DNA of 64,000 nucleotides from Nocardioides furvisabuli (GTDB taxonomy: Bacteria; Actinomycetota; Actinomycetes; Propionibacteriales; Nocardioidaceae). The stretch is taken from positions 186,001-250,000 of the forward strand of contig NZ_JAIGQB010000002.1 of the NCBI RefSeq assembly GCF_021083185.1, in the 5' to 3' direction. This document shows, in pieces, positions 16,837 to 26,447 of this stretch. Within the stretch, counting starts at the first letter, position 1. Every line of letters begins with the position of its first letter. A program made the position numbers and the translations under genes. The notes below the pieces were generated by a model, which was not told where the DNA came from, made no database searches, and saw only the letters and a list, made by a program, of their open reading frames with translations.

Positions 16837-19071
16837 TCACTCGGCGTCGGTGCCCTCGGCCTCGACCGACTCCGCGGAGTCGCCCTCGGCCTCGTCGACG
16901 ACGGGGACCAGCGAGAGCTTGCCGCGGTCGTCGATCTCGGCGATCGAGACCTGGACCTTCTGGCCCACCGAGAGCACGTCCTCGACGGCCTCGACGCGCT
17001 TGCCACCGGCGAGGGCACGCAGCTTGCTGATGTGCAGCAGGCCGTCCTTGCCGGGCATGAGCGAGACGAAGGCACCGAAGTTGGTGGTCTTCACGACGGT
17101 GCCGAGGTAGCGCTCACCGACCTCGGGCATCGTCGGGTTGGCGATGGCGTTGACAGCGGCCTTGGCCGCCTCGGCGGCCTCACCGTTGGTCGCACCGATG
17201 TAGACCGTGCCGTCGTCCTCGATGGACAGCGTCGCGCCCGTGTCGTCCTGGATCTGGTTGATGACCTTGCCCTTGGGCCCGATCACCTCGCCGATCTTGT
17301 CGACGGGCACGCGCACGGTGATGATGCGCGGGGCGTGGATCGACATCTCCTCGGGGGCGTCGATGGCCTCGGCCATGACGTCGAGGATCGCCAGGCGAGC
17401 GTCGCGGGCCTGGGTCAGCGCGGCTGCGAGCACCTCGGCCGGGATGCCGTCGAGCTTGGTGTCGAGCTGGAGCGCGGTCACGAACTCACGGGTGCCGGCG
17501 ACCTTGAAGTCCATGTCGCCGAACGCGTCCTCGGCGCCGAGGATGTCGGTCAGCGCGACGTACTGCGTCTCGCCGTCGACCTCGTCGGAGATGAGACCCA
17601 TCGCGATGCCGGCGACGGAGGCCTTGAGCGGCACACCGGCCTGGAGCAGCGACAGGGTCGAGGCGCAGACCGAGCCCATCGAGGTGGAGCCGTTGGAGCC
17701 CATGGCCTCGGAGAGCTGACGGATCGCGTAGGGGAACTCCTCGCGCGAGGGCAGCACCGGCAGCAACGCGCGACGCGCCAGGGCGCCGTGGCCGACCTCG
17801 CGACGCTTGGGCGAGCCCACGCGACCGGTCTCGCCGGTGGAGAACGGCGGGAAGACGTACTTGTGCATGTAACGGCGGTACTTCTCCGGCGACAGCGTGT
17901 CGAGCTGCTGCTCGAGCTTGAGCATGTTGAGGGTGGTGACACCCAGGATCTGGGTCTCGCCGCGCTCGAACAGTGCCGACCCGTGGACGCGGGGGATCAC
18001 GTTGGTCTCGGCGTGCAGCGGACGGATGTCGGCGAGGCCGCGACCGTCGATGCGGACCTTGTCGCGCAGCACGCGCTGGCGCACGAGCGACTTGTTCAGC
18101 GAGCGGAACGCCGCGCCGATCTCCTTCTCGCGACCCTCGAACTGGCCGGAGAGCTTCTCGAGCAGGGCGCCCTTGATCTCGTCGACCTTGGTCTCGCGCT
18201 CCTGCTTGTCGCCGATGGTCATCGCAGCGGCGGTGTCGTCCTTGGCCGCGGCCTCGACGGCGGCGTAGACGTCGTCCTCGTAATCGAGGAAGACCGGGAA
18301 GTCCTGGACCGGCTTGGCCGCCTCGGCAGCGAGCTGGGCCTGGGCCTCGACGAGCTGCTTGATGAAGGGCTTCGCCGCGTCGAGGCCACCGGCCACGATC
18401 TCCTCGGTGGGCGCCTGGGCGCCGTTCTGGACGAGCGCGTAGGTGTCCTCGGGGGCCTCGGCCTCGACCATCATGATGGCGACGTCACCGGACTCGGTGA
18501 CACGGCCCGCGACGACCATGTCGAAGACGGCCGACTCGAGCTGCGAGTGCGACGGGAAGGCGACCCACTGGCCCTCGATGAGGGCGACGCGGACGCCACC
18601 GACCGGGCCGGAGAACGGCAGGCCGGAGAGCTGGGTGGAGAGCGACGCGGCGTTGATGGCCAGCACGTCGTAGGGCTGGTCGGGGTCGAGGGCCATGACC
18701 GTGATGACGACCTGGACCTCGTTGCGCAGGCCCTTCTTGAAGGTCGGGCGCAGCGGGCGGTCGATCAGGCGGCAGGTGAGGATCGCGTCCTCGCCGGGCC
18801 GGCCCTCGGACCGGAAGAAGGAGCCGGGGATCTGGCCCACGGCGTACATCCGCTCCTCGACGTCGATCGTGAGGGGGAAGAAGTCGAAGTGGTCCTTGGG
18901 CGTCTTGCCCGCGGTCGTCGCCGAGAGCAGCATGGTCTCGTCGTCGAGGTAGGCGGTGACCGAACCGGCAGCCTGACGGGCCAGCAGGCCGGTCTCGAAC
19001 TTGACGGTGCGCTTGCCGAACTTGCCGTTGTCGAGGACGGTCTCGACGGCGGAGATGATGGGTTCACTCAT
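16837..19071 (-). CDS. pnp: Polyribonucleotide nucleotidyltransferase (PNPase)
   Basis: 3'-5' phosphorolytic exoribonuclease of the cytosol, also a (p)ppGpp-linked RNA polymerase in actinobacteria. 744 aa with two RNase PH domains ([18 protein letters not shown] at the N-terminus, [20 protein letters not shown] in the second), the helical domain between, then KH ([15 protein letters not shown]) and S1 ([15 protein letters not shown]) domains and an acidic tail. ATG 19071. Follows rpsO after a terminator and a roughly 260-nt structured leader whose ribosome binding site sits in a palindrome. Confidence 0.97.
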   Translation of the reverse strand: MSEPIISAVETVLDNGKFGKRTVKFETGLLARQAAGSVTAYLDDETMLLSATTAGKTPKDHFDFFPLTIDVEERMYAVGQIPGSFFRSEGRPGEDAILTCRLIDRPLRPTFKKGLRNEVQVVITVMALDPDQPYDVLAINAASLSTQLSGLPFSGPVGGVRVALIEGQWVAFPSHSQLESAVFDMVVAGRVTESGDVAIMMVEAEAPEDTYALVQNGAQAPTEEIVAGGLDAAKPFIKQLVEAQAQLAAEAAKPVQDFPVFLDYEDDVYAAVEAAAKDDTAAAMTIGDKQERETKVDEIKGALLEKLSGQFEGREKEIGAAFRSLNKSLVRQRVLRDKVRIDGRGLADIRPLHAETNVIPRVHGSALFERGETQILGVTTLNMLKLEQQLDTLSPEKYRRYMHKYVFPPFSTGETGRVGSPKRREVGHGALARRALLPVLPSREEFPYAIRQLSEAMGSNGSTSMGSVCASTLSLLQAGVPLKASVAGIAMGLISDEVDGETQYVALTDILGAEDAFGDMDFKVAGTREFVTALQLDTKLDGIPAEVLAAALTQARDARLAILDVMAEAIDAPEEMSIHAPRIITVRVPVDKIGEVIGPKGKVINQIQDDTGATLSIEDDGTVYIGATNGEAAEAAKAAVNAIANPTMPEVGERYLGTVVKTTNFGAFVSLMPGKDGLLHISKLRALAGGKRVEAVEDVLSVGQKVQVSIAEIDDRGKLSLVPVVDEAEGDSAESVEAEGTDAE

Positions 19072-19073
19072 GG

Positions 19074-19089
19074 AAGCAGGATCCTGCTT
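19074..19089. promoter_or_regulatory. Palindrome covering the pnp ribosome binding site
   Basis: Perfect 16-bp palindrome AAGCAGGATCCTGCTT directly before the pnp start. The only plausible ribosome binding site (AGGA, about ten nt from ATG) lies inside it, so a hairpin with a GATC loop could limit translation. The leader from 19090 to 19330 has further GC-rich inverted segments. Confidence 0.45.
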
Positions 19090-19330
19090 TCTCTTCGCGG
19101 AGCGATCCGCGCGCGTCCACTCGGTGGTGGGGCGTCAGGCCCCGCGGGGGCCGGTCTTCGATCGAGGCCCGCAGATCGTCCGCGCGGTCGTCGCGCGGGA
19201 TCTGAAGGCCACTACCGAGGACCGGGCCGGACGTGCGGGTCGCTCCTGATGGTTGTGTGTTCAGTTGTGGAGTGCTCCGGGACCGACACTAGCGCGCCGT
19301 GAGCGCGCCCGGGACGCCCGGAAAACCGCA

Positions 19331-19363
19331 GGAGCGGCCCCCCGCGTGCGGGAGGCCGCTCCG
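19331..19363 (-). terminator. rpsO terminator / attenuator before pnp
   Basis: 15-bp stem with one mismatch (GGAGCGGCC arm) starting four bases past the rpsO stop. In many bacteria rpsO and pnp are co-transcribed with a partial terminator and an RNase III site here, which fits. Confidence 0.7.
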
Positions 19364-19367
19364 GGGA

Positions 19368-19643
19368 TCAGCGGCGGAGGCCGAGGCGCTCGATGATCGA
19401 GCGGTAGCGCTCGATCTCGGTCTTCTGCAGGTAGTTGAGCAGACGACGGCGCTGGCCGACGAGCAGCAGCAGACCACGACGGCTGTGGTGGTCGTGCTTG
19501 TGGGTCTTGAGGTGCTCGGTGAGGTGCGAGATGCGGTGGCTGAGCAGCGCGATCTGGACCTCGGGGGAACCGGTGTCACCCTCGGTCAGGGCGTACTCGG
19601 CGATGATCTTCTTCTTGGTCTCCGCGTCGGTACCAATCGACAT
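19368..19643 (-). CDS. rpsO: 30S ribosomal protein S15
   Basis: 91 aa (typical 89). Binds 16S rRNA early in 30S assembly. Family segments: [37 protein letters not shown] and [15 protein letters not shown] 19643 follows GGAG by five nt. Upstream neighbour of pnp as usual, but here not preceded by ribF: the PTS block separates them. Confidence 0.97.
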   Translation of the reverse strand: MSIGTDAETKKKIIAEYALTEGDTGSPEVQIALLSHRISHLTEHLKTHKHDHHSRRGLLLLVGQRRRLLNYLQKTEIERYRSIIERLGLRR

Positions 19644-19814
19644 GGGGGCTCCTTCGGTTCTCGTTGCGCGGCGCGCCCGGGCCTGTTCACCGGGGCACTG
19701 TGGATCCGCGGCCGTCATGACGGCACGTCACCCTCGCGGGCAACCGCAGAAGCATATCGAGGCGCTGATCGGTGGGCCCAATCCGCGCCGCGCAACCGAG
19801 GACCTGCAGGCGCC

Positions 19815-20081
19815 TCAGACCGCCGGCGGGGGCGGCGGGTCCGACTCGCTCGTGCGCTGGGTGCTGGCCTGGCGGCCCTCCGCGTCGGTGGTGGTGGCGG
19901 TGGTGGTGTGACGACGCTTGGTGTTCTGCTGGACCAGCGTCAGCACCAGCCAGAGCACGCCGGCGACCACGAGGATCCAGCCGAGCGTGATGACCTCCAG
20001 GGGCCCCACCTGCTGGTCGTTGAAGGCCAGCGCGAGGATCAGTCCGAGGACAATGAGGCCGATCGGCCCTCCGAAACCCAT
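19815..20081 (-). CDS. DUF6458-type small membrane protein, 88 aa
   Basis: Conserved actinobacterial protein of unknown function with two membrane segments (about residues 4-22, GPIGLIVLGLILALAF; and 29-51, GWILVVAGVLWLVLTLV) and a polar tail with basic (NTKRRH) and Pro-rich (SDPPPPPAV) ends. ATG 20081 (MGFGG) has GGAG six nt upstream, favouring it over ATG 20093. The 170 bp between this gene and rpsO contain nothing I recognise. Confidence 0.75.
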   Translation of the reverse strand: MGFGGPIGLIVLGLILALAFNDQQVGPLEVITLGWILVVAGVLWLVLTLVQQNTKRRHTTTATTTDAEGRQASTQRTSESDPPPPPAV

Positions 20082-20194
20082 GACGAGCTCCATTCTGTTG
20101 GGGACGCCCGGCGGTGACCGGGCGCGGCAGAGTCTGGCCTGCGGGGCGTCGTGTGTCACCCCCCTCCGGGGTGCGGCGTGCGACGATCGCCCTC

Positions 20195-22324
20195 ATGGCG
20201 GACAAGTCGGCGGAGAAGCGGATCGGAGTGTGCAACCTGTGCGAGGCGATCTGCGGCCTCGAGATCACCATCGAGGGCCGTGACGTCGTCGGCGTGCGTG
20301 GCAACCCCGCCGACCCGCTCTCGCGCGGGCACGTGTGTCCCAAGGGCGTGGCCATCGGCGACGTGTACGTCGACCCCGACCGGCTGCGCCGACCCGTGCG
20401 GCGCCTCGGCGAGGGCGCGGACGCGCGCTGGGAGGAGATCGGCTGGGACGAGGCCTTCGACCTGGTCGCCGACCGGCTGGCCGGCGTCATCAACGAGCAC
20501 GGCGACGACGCGCTCGGCGTCTACCTCGGCAACCCCAACGCGCACAGCCTCGGCTCGATGACCCACGGCACGGCGATGTTCAAGTCCTTCCGGACCAGGA
20601 ACCGCTACTCGGCCACCTCGGTCGACCAGCTCCCCCACCAGCTCGTCGCGCACCTGATGTTCGGCCACCAGCTCTTCCTCCCGGTCCCCGACATCGACCG
20701 CACGTCGTGGTTCCTGGTCATCGGGGCGAACCCGATGGCTTCCAACGGCTCGCTGATGACGGTGCCGGACTTCCCGCAGCGGGTGCGTGACCTGCACGCG
20801 CGCGGTGGCCGGATGGTCGTCGTCGACCCCCGCCGCACCGAGACCGCGAAGGTCGCCGACGAGCACCACTTCGTGCGTCCGGGCACCGACGCGTGGGTGC
20901 TGCTCGCAATGCTGCACGTCCTGACGACGGAGCAGGCACCGTCCGTGGCGGCGTACGCCGACGGGCTGGCGACGGTCGTCGACCTGGTCGCCGACTTCAC
21001 CCCCGAGCGGGCCGAGGCGATGAGCGGCCTGCCGGCCGCGGAAGTCCGGCGCCTGGCCCGCGAGCTGGCGGCGGCCGACGCGGGCGTGGTCTACAGCCGG
21101 ATCGGCGTGTCCGCGGGTCCGTGGGGCACGGTGTGCCAGTGGGCGGTCAACTGCCTCAACATCCTCACCGGCAACCTCGACCGCGTGGGCGGGGCGATGT
21201 TCACCACGCCCGCGATCGACGCGGTCGGCACCGGCCTGATCGGGCGCGGCCACCACGACGCGTGGCGCTCGCGGGTCCGGGGGCTCCCGGAGACCGCTGG
21301 CGAGCTGCCGGTCTCGGCGCTGCGCGAGGAGATCGAGACCCCCGGCGCGGGACAGGTGCGGGCGATGCTGACCGTGGCCGGCAACCCGGTGCTGTCGACC
21401 CCGGACGGCGCACGCCTGGACACGGCCCTGCGCGGGCTCGACTTCATGGCGGCGGTCGACATCTACGTCAACGAGACCACCCGTCACGCCGACGTCATCC
21501 TGCCGCCCACCACGGCGCTCGAGCGCGACCACTACGACCTGGTCTTCCACCTGCTGGCGGTGCGCGACACCGCCCGCTTCACCCCGGCGGTCTTCGAGAA
21601 GGACGCCGACCAGCGCCACGACTGGCAGATCTTCCGCGAGATCACGCTGCGCACGACGGCGCGCCTGAACCGCAAGGCCCCGCTGAAGAAGCGCCTGGTC
21701 CAGCGCGCCCGGCTGACCGCGAGCCCGACCTTCCTCGTCGGCCAGCTCCTGCGGCGCGGTTCGAGCGGTGTCACGCTGACGAAGCTGCGCGCGCGTCCGC
21801 AGGGCATCGACCTGGGGCCGCTCCGCGGCGGGCAGCTGCCCGCGCGGTTGCCGTCGAGGGGCAAGCGGGTCGACCTCGCCCCCGACCTCGTGGTCCGCGA
21901 CGTCGCCCGGTTGGCCGCCGTGGAGGCTCCGGACGGCGACGGGCTGCTGCTCATCGGGCGGCGCCACCAGCGCGACTGCAACTCATGGATGCACAACTCC
22001 GAGCGCCTGACCCGCGGCCGCCCGCGCCACCAGCTGCTGATGAACCCCGCCGACCTCGCCGACCGCGACATCGCCGACGGCTCCCGGGTGCGCGTCACCT
22101 CGCGGGTGGGAGCCGTGGAGGTGGACGTGGCCGCCTCCGACGACCTGATGCCCGGCGTGGTCTCGCTCCCCCACGGTTACGGCCACGCGCGCGACGGCGT
22201 ACGCATGGGACGCAGCCGCGAGGTGCCCGGCGTCTCGGTCAACGACCTCACCGACCCCGAGCTCCTCGACGTGTCCGGCAACGCCGCGCTCAACGGCGTG
22301 CCCGTCGCCGTCACCGCCTGCTGA
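20195..22324 (+). CDS. Molybdopterin-dependent oxidoreductase (DMSO reductase/formate dehydrogenase-like)
   Basis: 709-aa single-chain enzyme. N-terminal [4Fe-4S] site C13-x2-C16-x3-C20-x27-C48 (HVCPKG). The Mo-bis-MGD fold follows with VIGANPMASNG, VVVDPRRTETA and DADVILPPTTALE-type segments, and a C-terminal MGD-binding beta barrel (SRVRVTSRVGAVEV). No Tat signal, so cytoplasmic. The segment where formate dehydrogenases carry Sec/Cys reads ATSVDQLPHQ, with neither, so I do not call it a formate dehydrogenase. No partner subunit or cofactor genes nearby. ATG 20195 has GACGAT seven nt upstream. Confidence 0.88.
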   Translation: MADKSAEKRIGVCNLCEAICGLEITIEGRDVVGVRGNPADPLSRGHVCPKGVAIGDVYVDPDRLRRPVRRLGEGADARWEEIGWDEAFDLVADRLAGVINEHGDDALGVYLGNPNAHSLGSMTHGTAMFKSFRTRNRYSATSVDQLPHQLVAHLMFGHQLFLPVPDIDRTSWFLVIGANPMASNGSLMTVPDFPQRVRDLHARGGRMVVVDPRRTETAKVADEHHFVRPGTDAWVLLAMLHVLTTEQAPSVAAYADGLATVVDLVADFTPERAEAMSGLPAAEVRRLARELAAADAGVVYSRIGVSAGPWGTVCQWAVNCLNILTGNLDRVGGAMFTTPAIDAVGTGLIGRGHHDAWRSRVRGLPETAGELPVSALREEIETPGAGQVRAMLTVAGNPVLSTPDGARLDTALRGLDFMAAVDIYVNETTRHADVILPPTTALERDHYDLVFHLLAVRDTARFTPAVFEKDADQRHDWQIFREITLRTTARLNRKAPLKKRLVQRARLTASPTFLVGQLLRRGSSGVTLTKLRARPQGIDLGPLRGGQLPARLPSRGKRVDLAPDLVVRDVARLAAVEAPDGDGLLLIGRRHQRDCNSWMHNSERLTRGRPRHQLLMNPADLADRDIADGSRVRVTSRVGAVEVDVAASDDLMPGVVSLPHGYGHARDGVRMGRSREVPGVSVNDLTDPELLDVSGNAALNGVPVAVTAC

Positions 22325-22341
22325 CCCGGCCCCGACGCGGC

Positions 22342-22375
22342 GGAGCCCCCGCCGAGGCTGGTCGGCGGGGGCTCC
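22342..22375. terminator. Bidirectional hairpin terminator
   Basis: Perfect 14-bp stem (GGAGCCCCCGCCGA and complement) with a 6-nt loop, 17 bases after the oxidoreductase stop and facing the end of mtlF. Confidence 0.85.
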
Positions 22376-22423
22376 TGGTGCGACGGGGTGGAGGGACGGG
22401 GGTCAGCCTCCACCTCGCCGGGC

Positions 22424-22855
22424 CTAGACCTTGTCGGCCAGGACAGCGAGCACGTCGTCGGGGGTCCGAGCCGCGGCGAGCGCGGCGAGGCTGGCGTCGT
22501 CGGTGAACGCGCCCGCGAGCGCCGAGAGCACCGCGAGGTGGTCGTCGCCGGCGCCGGCGATGCCGACGACGTAGGTCGCCGGGCTGCCCTTCCAGTCGAT
22601 GGGCTCGTCGTAGCGGACGAACGAGATCGCCGTGTGGCGGATGAGCGCCTTGGCCTCGTTGGTGCCGTGCGGGATGGCGAGCCCATTGCCCATGAAGGTG
22701 GAGACCGAGGTCTCGCGCTCGTGCATGGCGTCGACGTAGGCCTGGTCGACGGCGCCGGCTGCCACGAGCAGCTGGCCGGCCTCGGTGATCGCCGCATCGC
22801 GGTCGCGGGCCTGCCCACCCAGCACGATCGCCTCGCGGCTCAGTACGTCACTCAT
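22424..22855 (-). CDS. mtlF: PTS mannitol-type EIIA
   Basis: 143-aa cytosolic EIIA that takes phosphate from HPr-P and passes it to the EIIB domain of MtlA. Phospho-acceptor His63 in GLAIPHGTNEAK; FMGNGLAIPHG is the mannitol/fructose-family EIIA signature. ATG 22855. It follows mtlA by 128 bp and ends the minus-strand PTS run ptsI-dehydrogenase-mtlA-mtlF. Confidence 0.92.
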   Translation of the reverse strand: MSDVLSREAIVLGGQARDRDAAITEAGQLLVAAGAVDQAYVDAMHERETSVSTFMGNGLAIPHGTNEAKALIRHTAISFVRYDEPIDWKGSPATYVVGIAGAGDDHLAVLSALAGAFTDDASLAALAAARTPDDVLAVLADKV

Positions 22856-22983
22856 CCGGCGCCTCTTCTCTCGCAGTGGGTCAGGTGTGGGTTCTCGCGT
22901 GCGGCCATCACACCACACGGGCGGGCACGGTGCCCTGCGCCGAGGCCCGGCCCCCGTCGTGCGGGAGCCGGGCCACGGGTGGA

Positions 22984-24522
22984 TCAGGTGGTGCGGTTGT
23001 TCTGCTGGACCATCTCGACGATCTCCTCGTAGCGCGGGCTGCCCATGAAGTTGTCGACCGAGACGTGCACGGCGGACGGGGTCTTCAGGCGGGCCCGGTC
23101 GGTGAGGTCCTGGTGGGTGACCACCAGGTCGACGTCGTCCTCGAGGTCGGAGATGGCCTTGTTGACCACCGTCACCTCGGTGTGACCGGCGTCGTGGACC
23201 TTCTTGCGGAGCACCGAGGCGCCCATCGCCGAGGACCCCATGCCGGCGTCGCAGGCGAAGACGATGGTGCGGATCTCCTTCGTCGTGGTGGCAGCCGCGC
23301 CGGGCACGGTGCCGGACGCGGTGCCGGCCAGGGTGCCGGCGACCGAGGACTTCTTGCCCTTCATCGACTCCATGCTGGCAGTGGCCGCGGTGAGGTCGCC
23401 CTCGTCCTCGGTCCTGTCCATCTTGAGCAGGACCGCTGCGACTGCGAACGACGCGCCCGCTCCGCCGATGACGGACAGGATGACGCCGACATAGCTCGCA
23501 CCAGGGGTCTGGATCAGCACCGCGATGATGGAGCCCGGTGCCGCGGGCGCTCGGAGCCCGGAGTCGAAGGCCAGGTTGATGAAGATCTGCGTCATGCCAC
23601 CGGCGATCATCGCGAGGATCAGCTTGGGCTTCATCAGCACGTAGGGGAAGTAGATCTCGTGGATGCCGCCGACGAAGTGGATGAGCAGCGCGCCCGGGGC
23701 CGAGGCCTTCGCCGCACCCTTGCCGAAGAACATGAAGGCGAGGAGCAGACCCGCACCCGCGGCCGGGTTCGCCTCGAGCAGGAAGAGGATCGACTGGCCC
23801 TCGCTGGCCGCCTCGTTGGTGCCGAGAGGGGTGAGGATGCCCTGGTTGATCGCGTTGTTGAGGAAGAGCACCTTGGCCGGCTCGATGAACACCGACGTCA
23901 GGGGCAGGAGGCTGTTGCTGACGAGGAAGTCGATGACCTCCTCGGCGCGGGCGCTGAACCACGTCACGAACGGTCCGGCGATCACGAAGCCGACGATCGC
24001 GAGGATCATCCCCCAGATGCCGGCGGAGAAGTTGTTGACCAGCATCTCGAAGCCGGGGCGGATCTTGTGCGACCAGAGGGCGTCGAGCTTCTTCATCGAC
24101 CAGCCGCCGAGCGGGCCCATGATCATCGCGCCGAGGAACATCGGCACGCTGGCGCCGACGATCGCGCCCATCGTGGCGATGGCTCCGACGACGCCGCCGC
24201 GGATGTTGTTGTCGTACATCATCCGGCCGCCGGTGTAGCCGATGAGCAGGGGCAGCAGGAACGTGATCATCGGCCCGACGATGCCGCCGCTCTCGGAGTC
24301 ACCCCAGCCGCCGAACTCGGCGACCCAGCTGCCGGAGCCGAGCCAGGCGTTGTCGCCGCCGCCGAGGTTGAGCCAGCCGTTCTCGATGAAGAGTGCGGTG
24401 ATCAGGCCCCACGCGATGAAGGCGCCGATGTTCGGCAGGACCATGTTGGAGAGGAACGTGCCGAACCGCTGCACGTGGACGCGGGCGCCGGTGCGGGCCG
24501 CGGGAGTGGATGTCGTCGCCAT
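22984..24522 (-). CDS. mtlA: PTS mannitol-type EIICB permease
   Basis: 512-aa membrane transporter that phosphorylates its polyol during import. EIIC domain (residues 1 to about 360) has multiple membrane segments and the GIHEIYFPYVLMKPKLI motif with the conserved Gly-Ile-His-Glu. EIIB follows a flexible linker, with phosphorylated Cys424 in FACDAGMGSSAMG. No EIIA is fused; mtlF supplies it. Mannitol is the family substrate, but no mannitol-1-phosphate dehydrogenase lies nearby, so another hexitol is possible. Has its own upstream palindrome. Confidence 0.93.
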   Translation of the reverse strand: MATTSTPAARTGARVHVQRFGTFLSNMVLPNIGAFIAWGLITALFIENGWLNLGGGDNAWLGSGSWVAEFGGWGDSESGGIVGPMITFLLPLLIGYTGGRMMYDNNIRGGVVGAIATMGAIVGASVPMFLGAMIMGPLGGWSMKKLDALWSHKIRPGFEMLVNNFSAGIWGMILAIVGFVIAGPFVTWFSARAEEVIDFLVSNSLLPLTSVFIEPAKVLFLNNAINQGILTPLGTNEAASEGQSILFLLEANPAAGAGLLLAFMFFGKGAAKASAPGALLIHFVGGIHEIYFPYVLMKPKLILAMIAGGMTQIFINLAFDSGLRAPAAPGSIIAVLIQTPGASYVGVILSVIGGAGASFAVAAVLLKMDRTEDEGDLTAATASMESMKGKKSSVAGTLAGTASGTVPGAAATTTKEIRTIVFACDAGMGSSAMGASVLRKKVHDAGHTEVTVVNKAISDLEDDVDLVVTHQDLTDRARLKTPSAVHVSVDNFMGSPRYEEIVEMVQQNNRTT

Positions 24523-24574
24523 GCTGATGTCCTCCAGTAGTGCTCGGGGGTGACCCCCATCACAAGGTCCTCGT

Positions 24575-24629
24575 ATTAAACCTCACGAACGGGCACGTTG
24601 CCAAGCGTTCGGGCATGTTTTGTGCCCGA
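24575..24629 (-). promoter_or_regulatory. Promoter and operator palindrome upstream of mtlA
   Basis: On the minus strand: perfect 7-bp inverted repeat TCGGGCA-N7-TGCCCGA (24609-24629), then a TTGGCA -35-like hexamer (24599-24604), an 18-nt spacer and TTTAAT (24575-24580). A second half-copy (CGTGCCC) overlaps the spacer. This fits a sugar-responsive repressor site controlling mtlA-mtlF apart from ptsI. Confidence 0.5.
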
Positions 24630-24664
24630 GTCTGTGGTTTTTACCGAACTCAGCGGACTGCCCG

Positions 24665-26404
24665 CTAGAGATCGCTGAGCTGGCTCTCGAAGAGCGCCCT
24701 CTCCGCCTCGTCGTTCCACGTGCCGCCGGGCGACAGCTTCTCGGCGACCTGCGGCAGCGTCTCCTCGAGCTCATCGAGGCCCGTCAGGGGGAGGTCGTGG
24801 ATCTGGGGGAAGATGAGGACCTTCCCGGAGTAGCTGCCCTCGACCAGCGCCTGGAGGCCGTCCTTGGCCGCGCGCATGCCGCCGACGGCGCCCACGATGG
24901 ATCCCGGCGACAGCTCACCCCGGGTGGCCAGGTCCACCACCTGCTGCTGGTCGTGGATGGTCAGCCCCGACGTCCCGGTGTACTGCGCGTTGTCCAGGTA
25001 GACCGCGCTCAGGTTCAACGGCGCCAGGGTGCCGTTGGGCACCCCGGCGAAGAAGACCAGCATGCCGTCGGGGTTCATCAGGGTGTCGGCCTCGGCCATC
25101 ACGTCGGCGATGGGCACGCTGACCACGACGTCGTCGGCCCCCCGACCGTCGGTGAGCCCCATGACGAAGTCGTGGAGGGACTGCTCCGAGGTCTGGGAGT
25201 TGAACGTCACCAGCTCGCAGTCATTGGCCTCCGCGAGGTGGGCCAGGCGGTCCTCGAGGCTCTGCAACCGTTCGTCACTCACCTCGGTGGCGACGATCGT
25301 GCGCGGTCCGTCGGGCTGCTGGATGGCGCGCTGGACGTGCATCAGGCCCATGGGACCACCGGCGCCCACGAAGACGGTGGTGCCCCTCGGGCGCAGGTCG
25401 CAGCGGTTCCTCGCCTCGCCGTAGGACGCGGCGATGTCCGGCCCCCGGCCACCGAGGTAGGCGGTGTAGTCGTAGTGCAGACGGCCCACGTCGAGATCCA
25501 CCAGCCCGTCCAGGGCGGTCTCCCCCACCAGGTTCAGGGTGCCGCGCCGGGCGATGCGCGTGGCCACGGCACCCGCCGTCGCCGCGGACCGCGGGTCGAG
25601 CATGACGATGTCGTCGAAGCCGGCGCCGTCGGTCAGCTCGTCCACCAGCGCCTGGAAGTCGCCGGGGCCAAGGCCGTCACGCACGACCGTGGTGGCCGCG
25701 GTGCCCTCGACGAGCCTCGCCACCGAGGCGGGCACGTCGGTCAGCACGATCGTGGCCGGGGCGTCCAGGCCGGAGGAGAAGGCGTACTCACGCTCGTCGC
25801 CGGGCCGTCCGATGATCCACATCGTCCCGCCGGCCTTGGGCTCGAGGCGTCGACGCTGGGTGTAGGCCGCCATCACGCAGCCCCAGGGCTCGAGGGTGGA
25901 GGCCTCGGCGTAGCCCATCGTGTCGGGGATCGGCAGCAGGCACGCACCGTCGTCGGTGTCGAGCATCTCCGCGCCCATGAGGTGGTACTGGATGAGGCCG
26001 CCGGGGATGGTGTAGCCGTAGGCGGTGCTCCTGCCGTCCTGGTAGATGTCAGGCTGGACGGCGAGCCGCTGCCCGGCGTGGAAGCGGTCCTGGAGGTTCT
26101 TGCCCACCTCGATGACGGTGAGGCTCACCTCGTGCCCGAGCCGGGTGGGCTCGGTGGACAGGTCGCGGTCGTAGAGCTTCGGGTGGCTGCCGCCCTGGCG
26201 CATGATCTTCACGTCCGAGAAGCACAGCCCCACACTGTCGATGCGCACGAGCATGTGGTCGGCATCGGGTCGGGGCACCGGCACCAGCTCGGGCTGGTCG
26301 TCCTTGCCCATGTTGTCCTCGCCCGCGCCCCACAGGTGCCAGGCCCAGCCCTGCTCCGGGACGTCGAGGTCGGCTGCGCGGTAGCGGTCGTACTGTGAGG
26401 TCAT
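24665..26404 (-). CDS. Oversized medium-chain (zinc-type) dehydrogenase with two Rossmann-like segments
   Basis: 579 aa, against about 340-430 for ordinary family members. GroES-like catalytic domain (1-190) has zinc ligands Cys61, His91-Glu92 and probably Glu172; the four structural-zinc cysteines are absent. Two nucleotide-binding-like units follow: 191-335 with a degenerate loop (WIIGRPGDEREY) and 341-470 with an intact one (VFVGAGGPMGLMH). It lies 43 bp after ptsI and before mtlA, so it probably oxidises the imported polyol phosphate, standing in for MtlD (inference). GAGGAAGC precedes ATG 26404. Confidence 0.8.
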   Translation of the reverse strand: MTSQYDRYRAADLDVPEQGWAWHLWGAGEDNMGKDDQPELVPVPRPDADHMLVRIDSVGLCFSDVKIMRQGGSHPKLYDRDLSTEPTRLGHEVSLTVIEVGKNLQDRFHAGQRLAVQPDIYQDGRSTAYGYTIPGGLIQYHLMGAEMLDTDDGACLLPIPDTMGYAEASTLEPWGCVMAAYTQRRRLEPKAGGTMWIIGRPGDEREYAFSSGLDAPATIVLTDVPASVARLVEGTAATTVVRDGLGPGDFQALVDELTDGAGFDDIVMLDPRSAATAGAVATRIARRGTLNLVGETALDGLVDLDVGRLHYDYTAYLGGRGPDIAASYGEARNRCDLRPRGTTVFVGAGGPMGLMHVQRAIQQPDGPRTIVATEVSDERLQSLEDRLAHLAEANDCELVTFNSQTSEQSLHDFVMGLTDGRGADDVVVSVPIADVMAEADTLMNPDGMLVFFAGVPNGTLAPLNLSAVYLDNAQYTGTSGLTIHDQQQVVDLATRGELSPGSIVGAVGGMRAAKDGLQALVEGSYSGKVLIFPQIHDLPLTGLDELEETLPQVAEKLSPGGTWNDEAERALFESQLSDL

Positions 26405-26447
26405 GCTTCCTCCGTCGTGAGGTGGTGGATGTCCGGGAATTCGGGGC

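Noticed and set aside
16717..19302. Long plus-strand open frame opposite pnp
   Set aside because: Antisense shadow of a universally conserved gene; composition is typical of a complementary strand.
19072..19330. Riboswitch in the pnp leader
   Set aside because: No match to any riboswitch core I know; the hairpins fit a pnp leader better.
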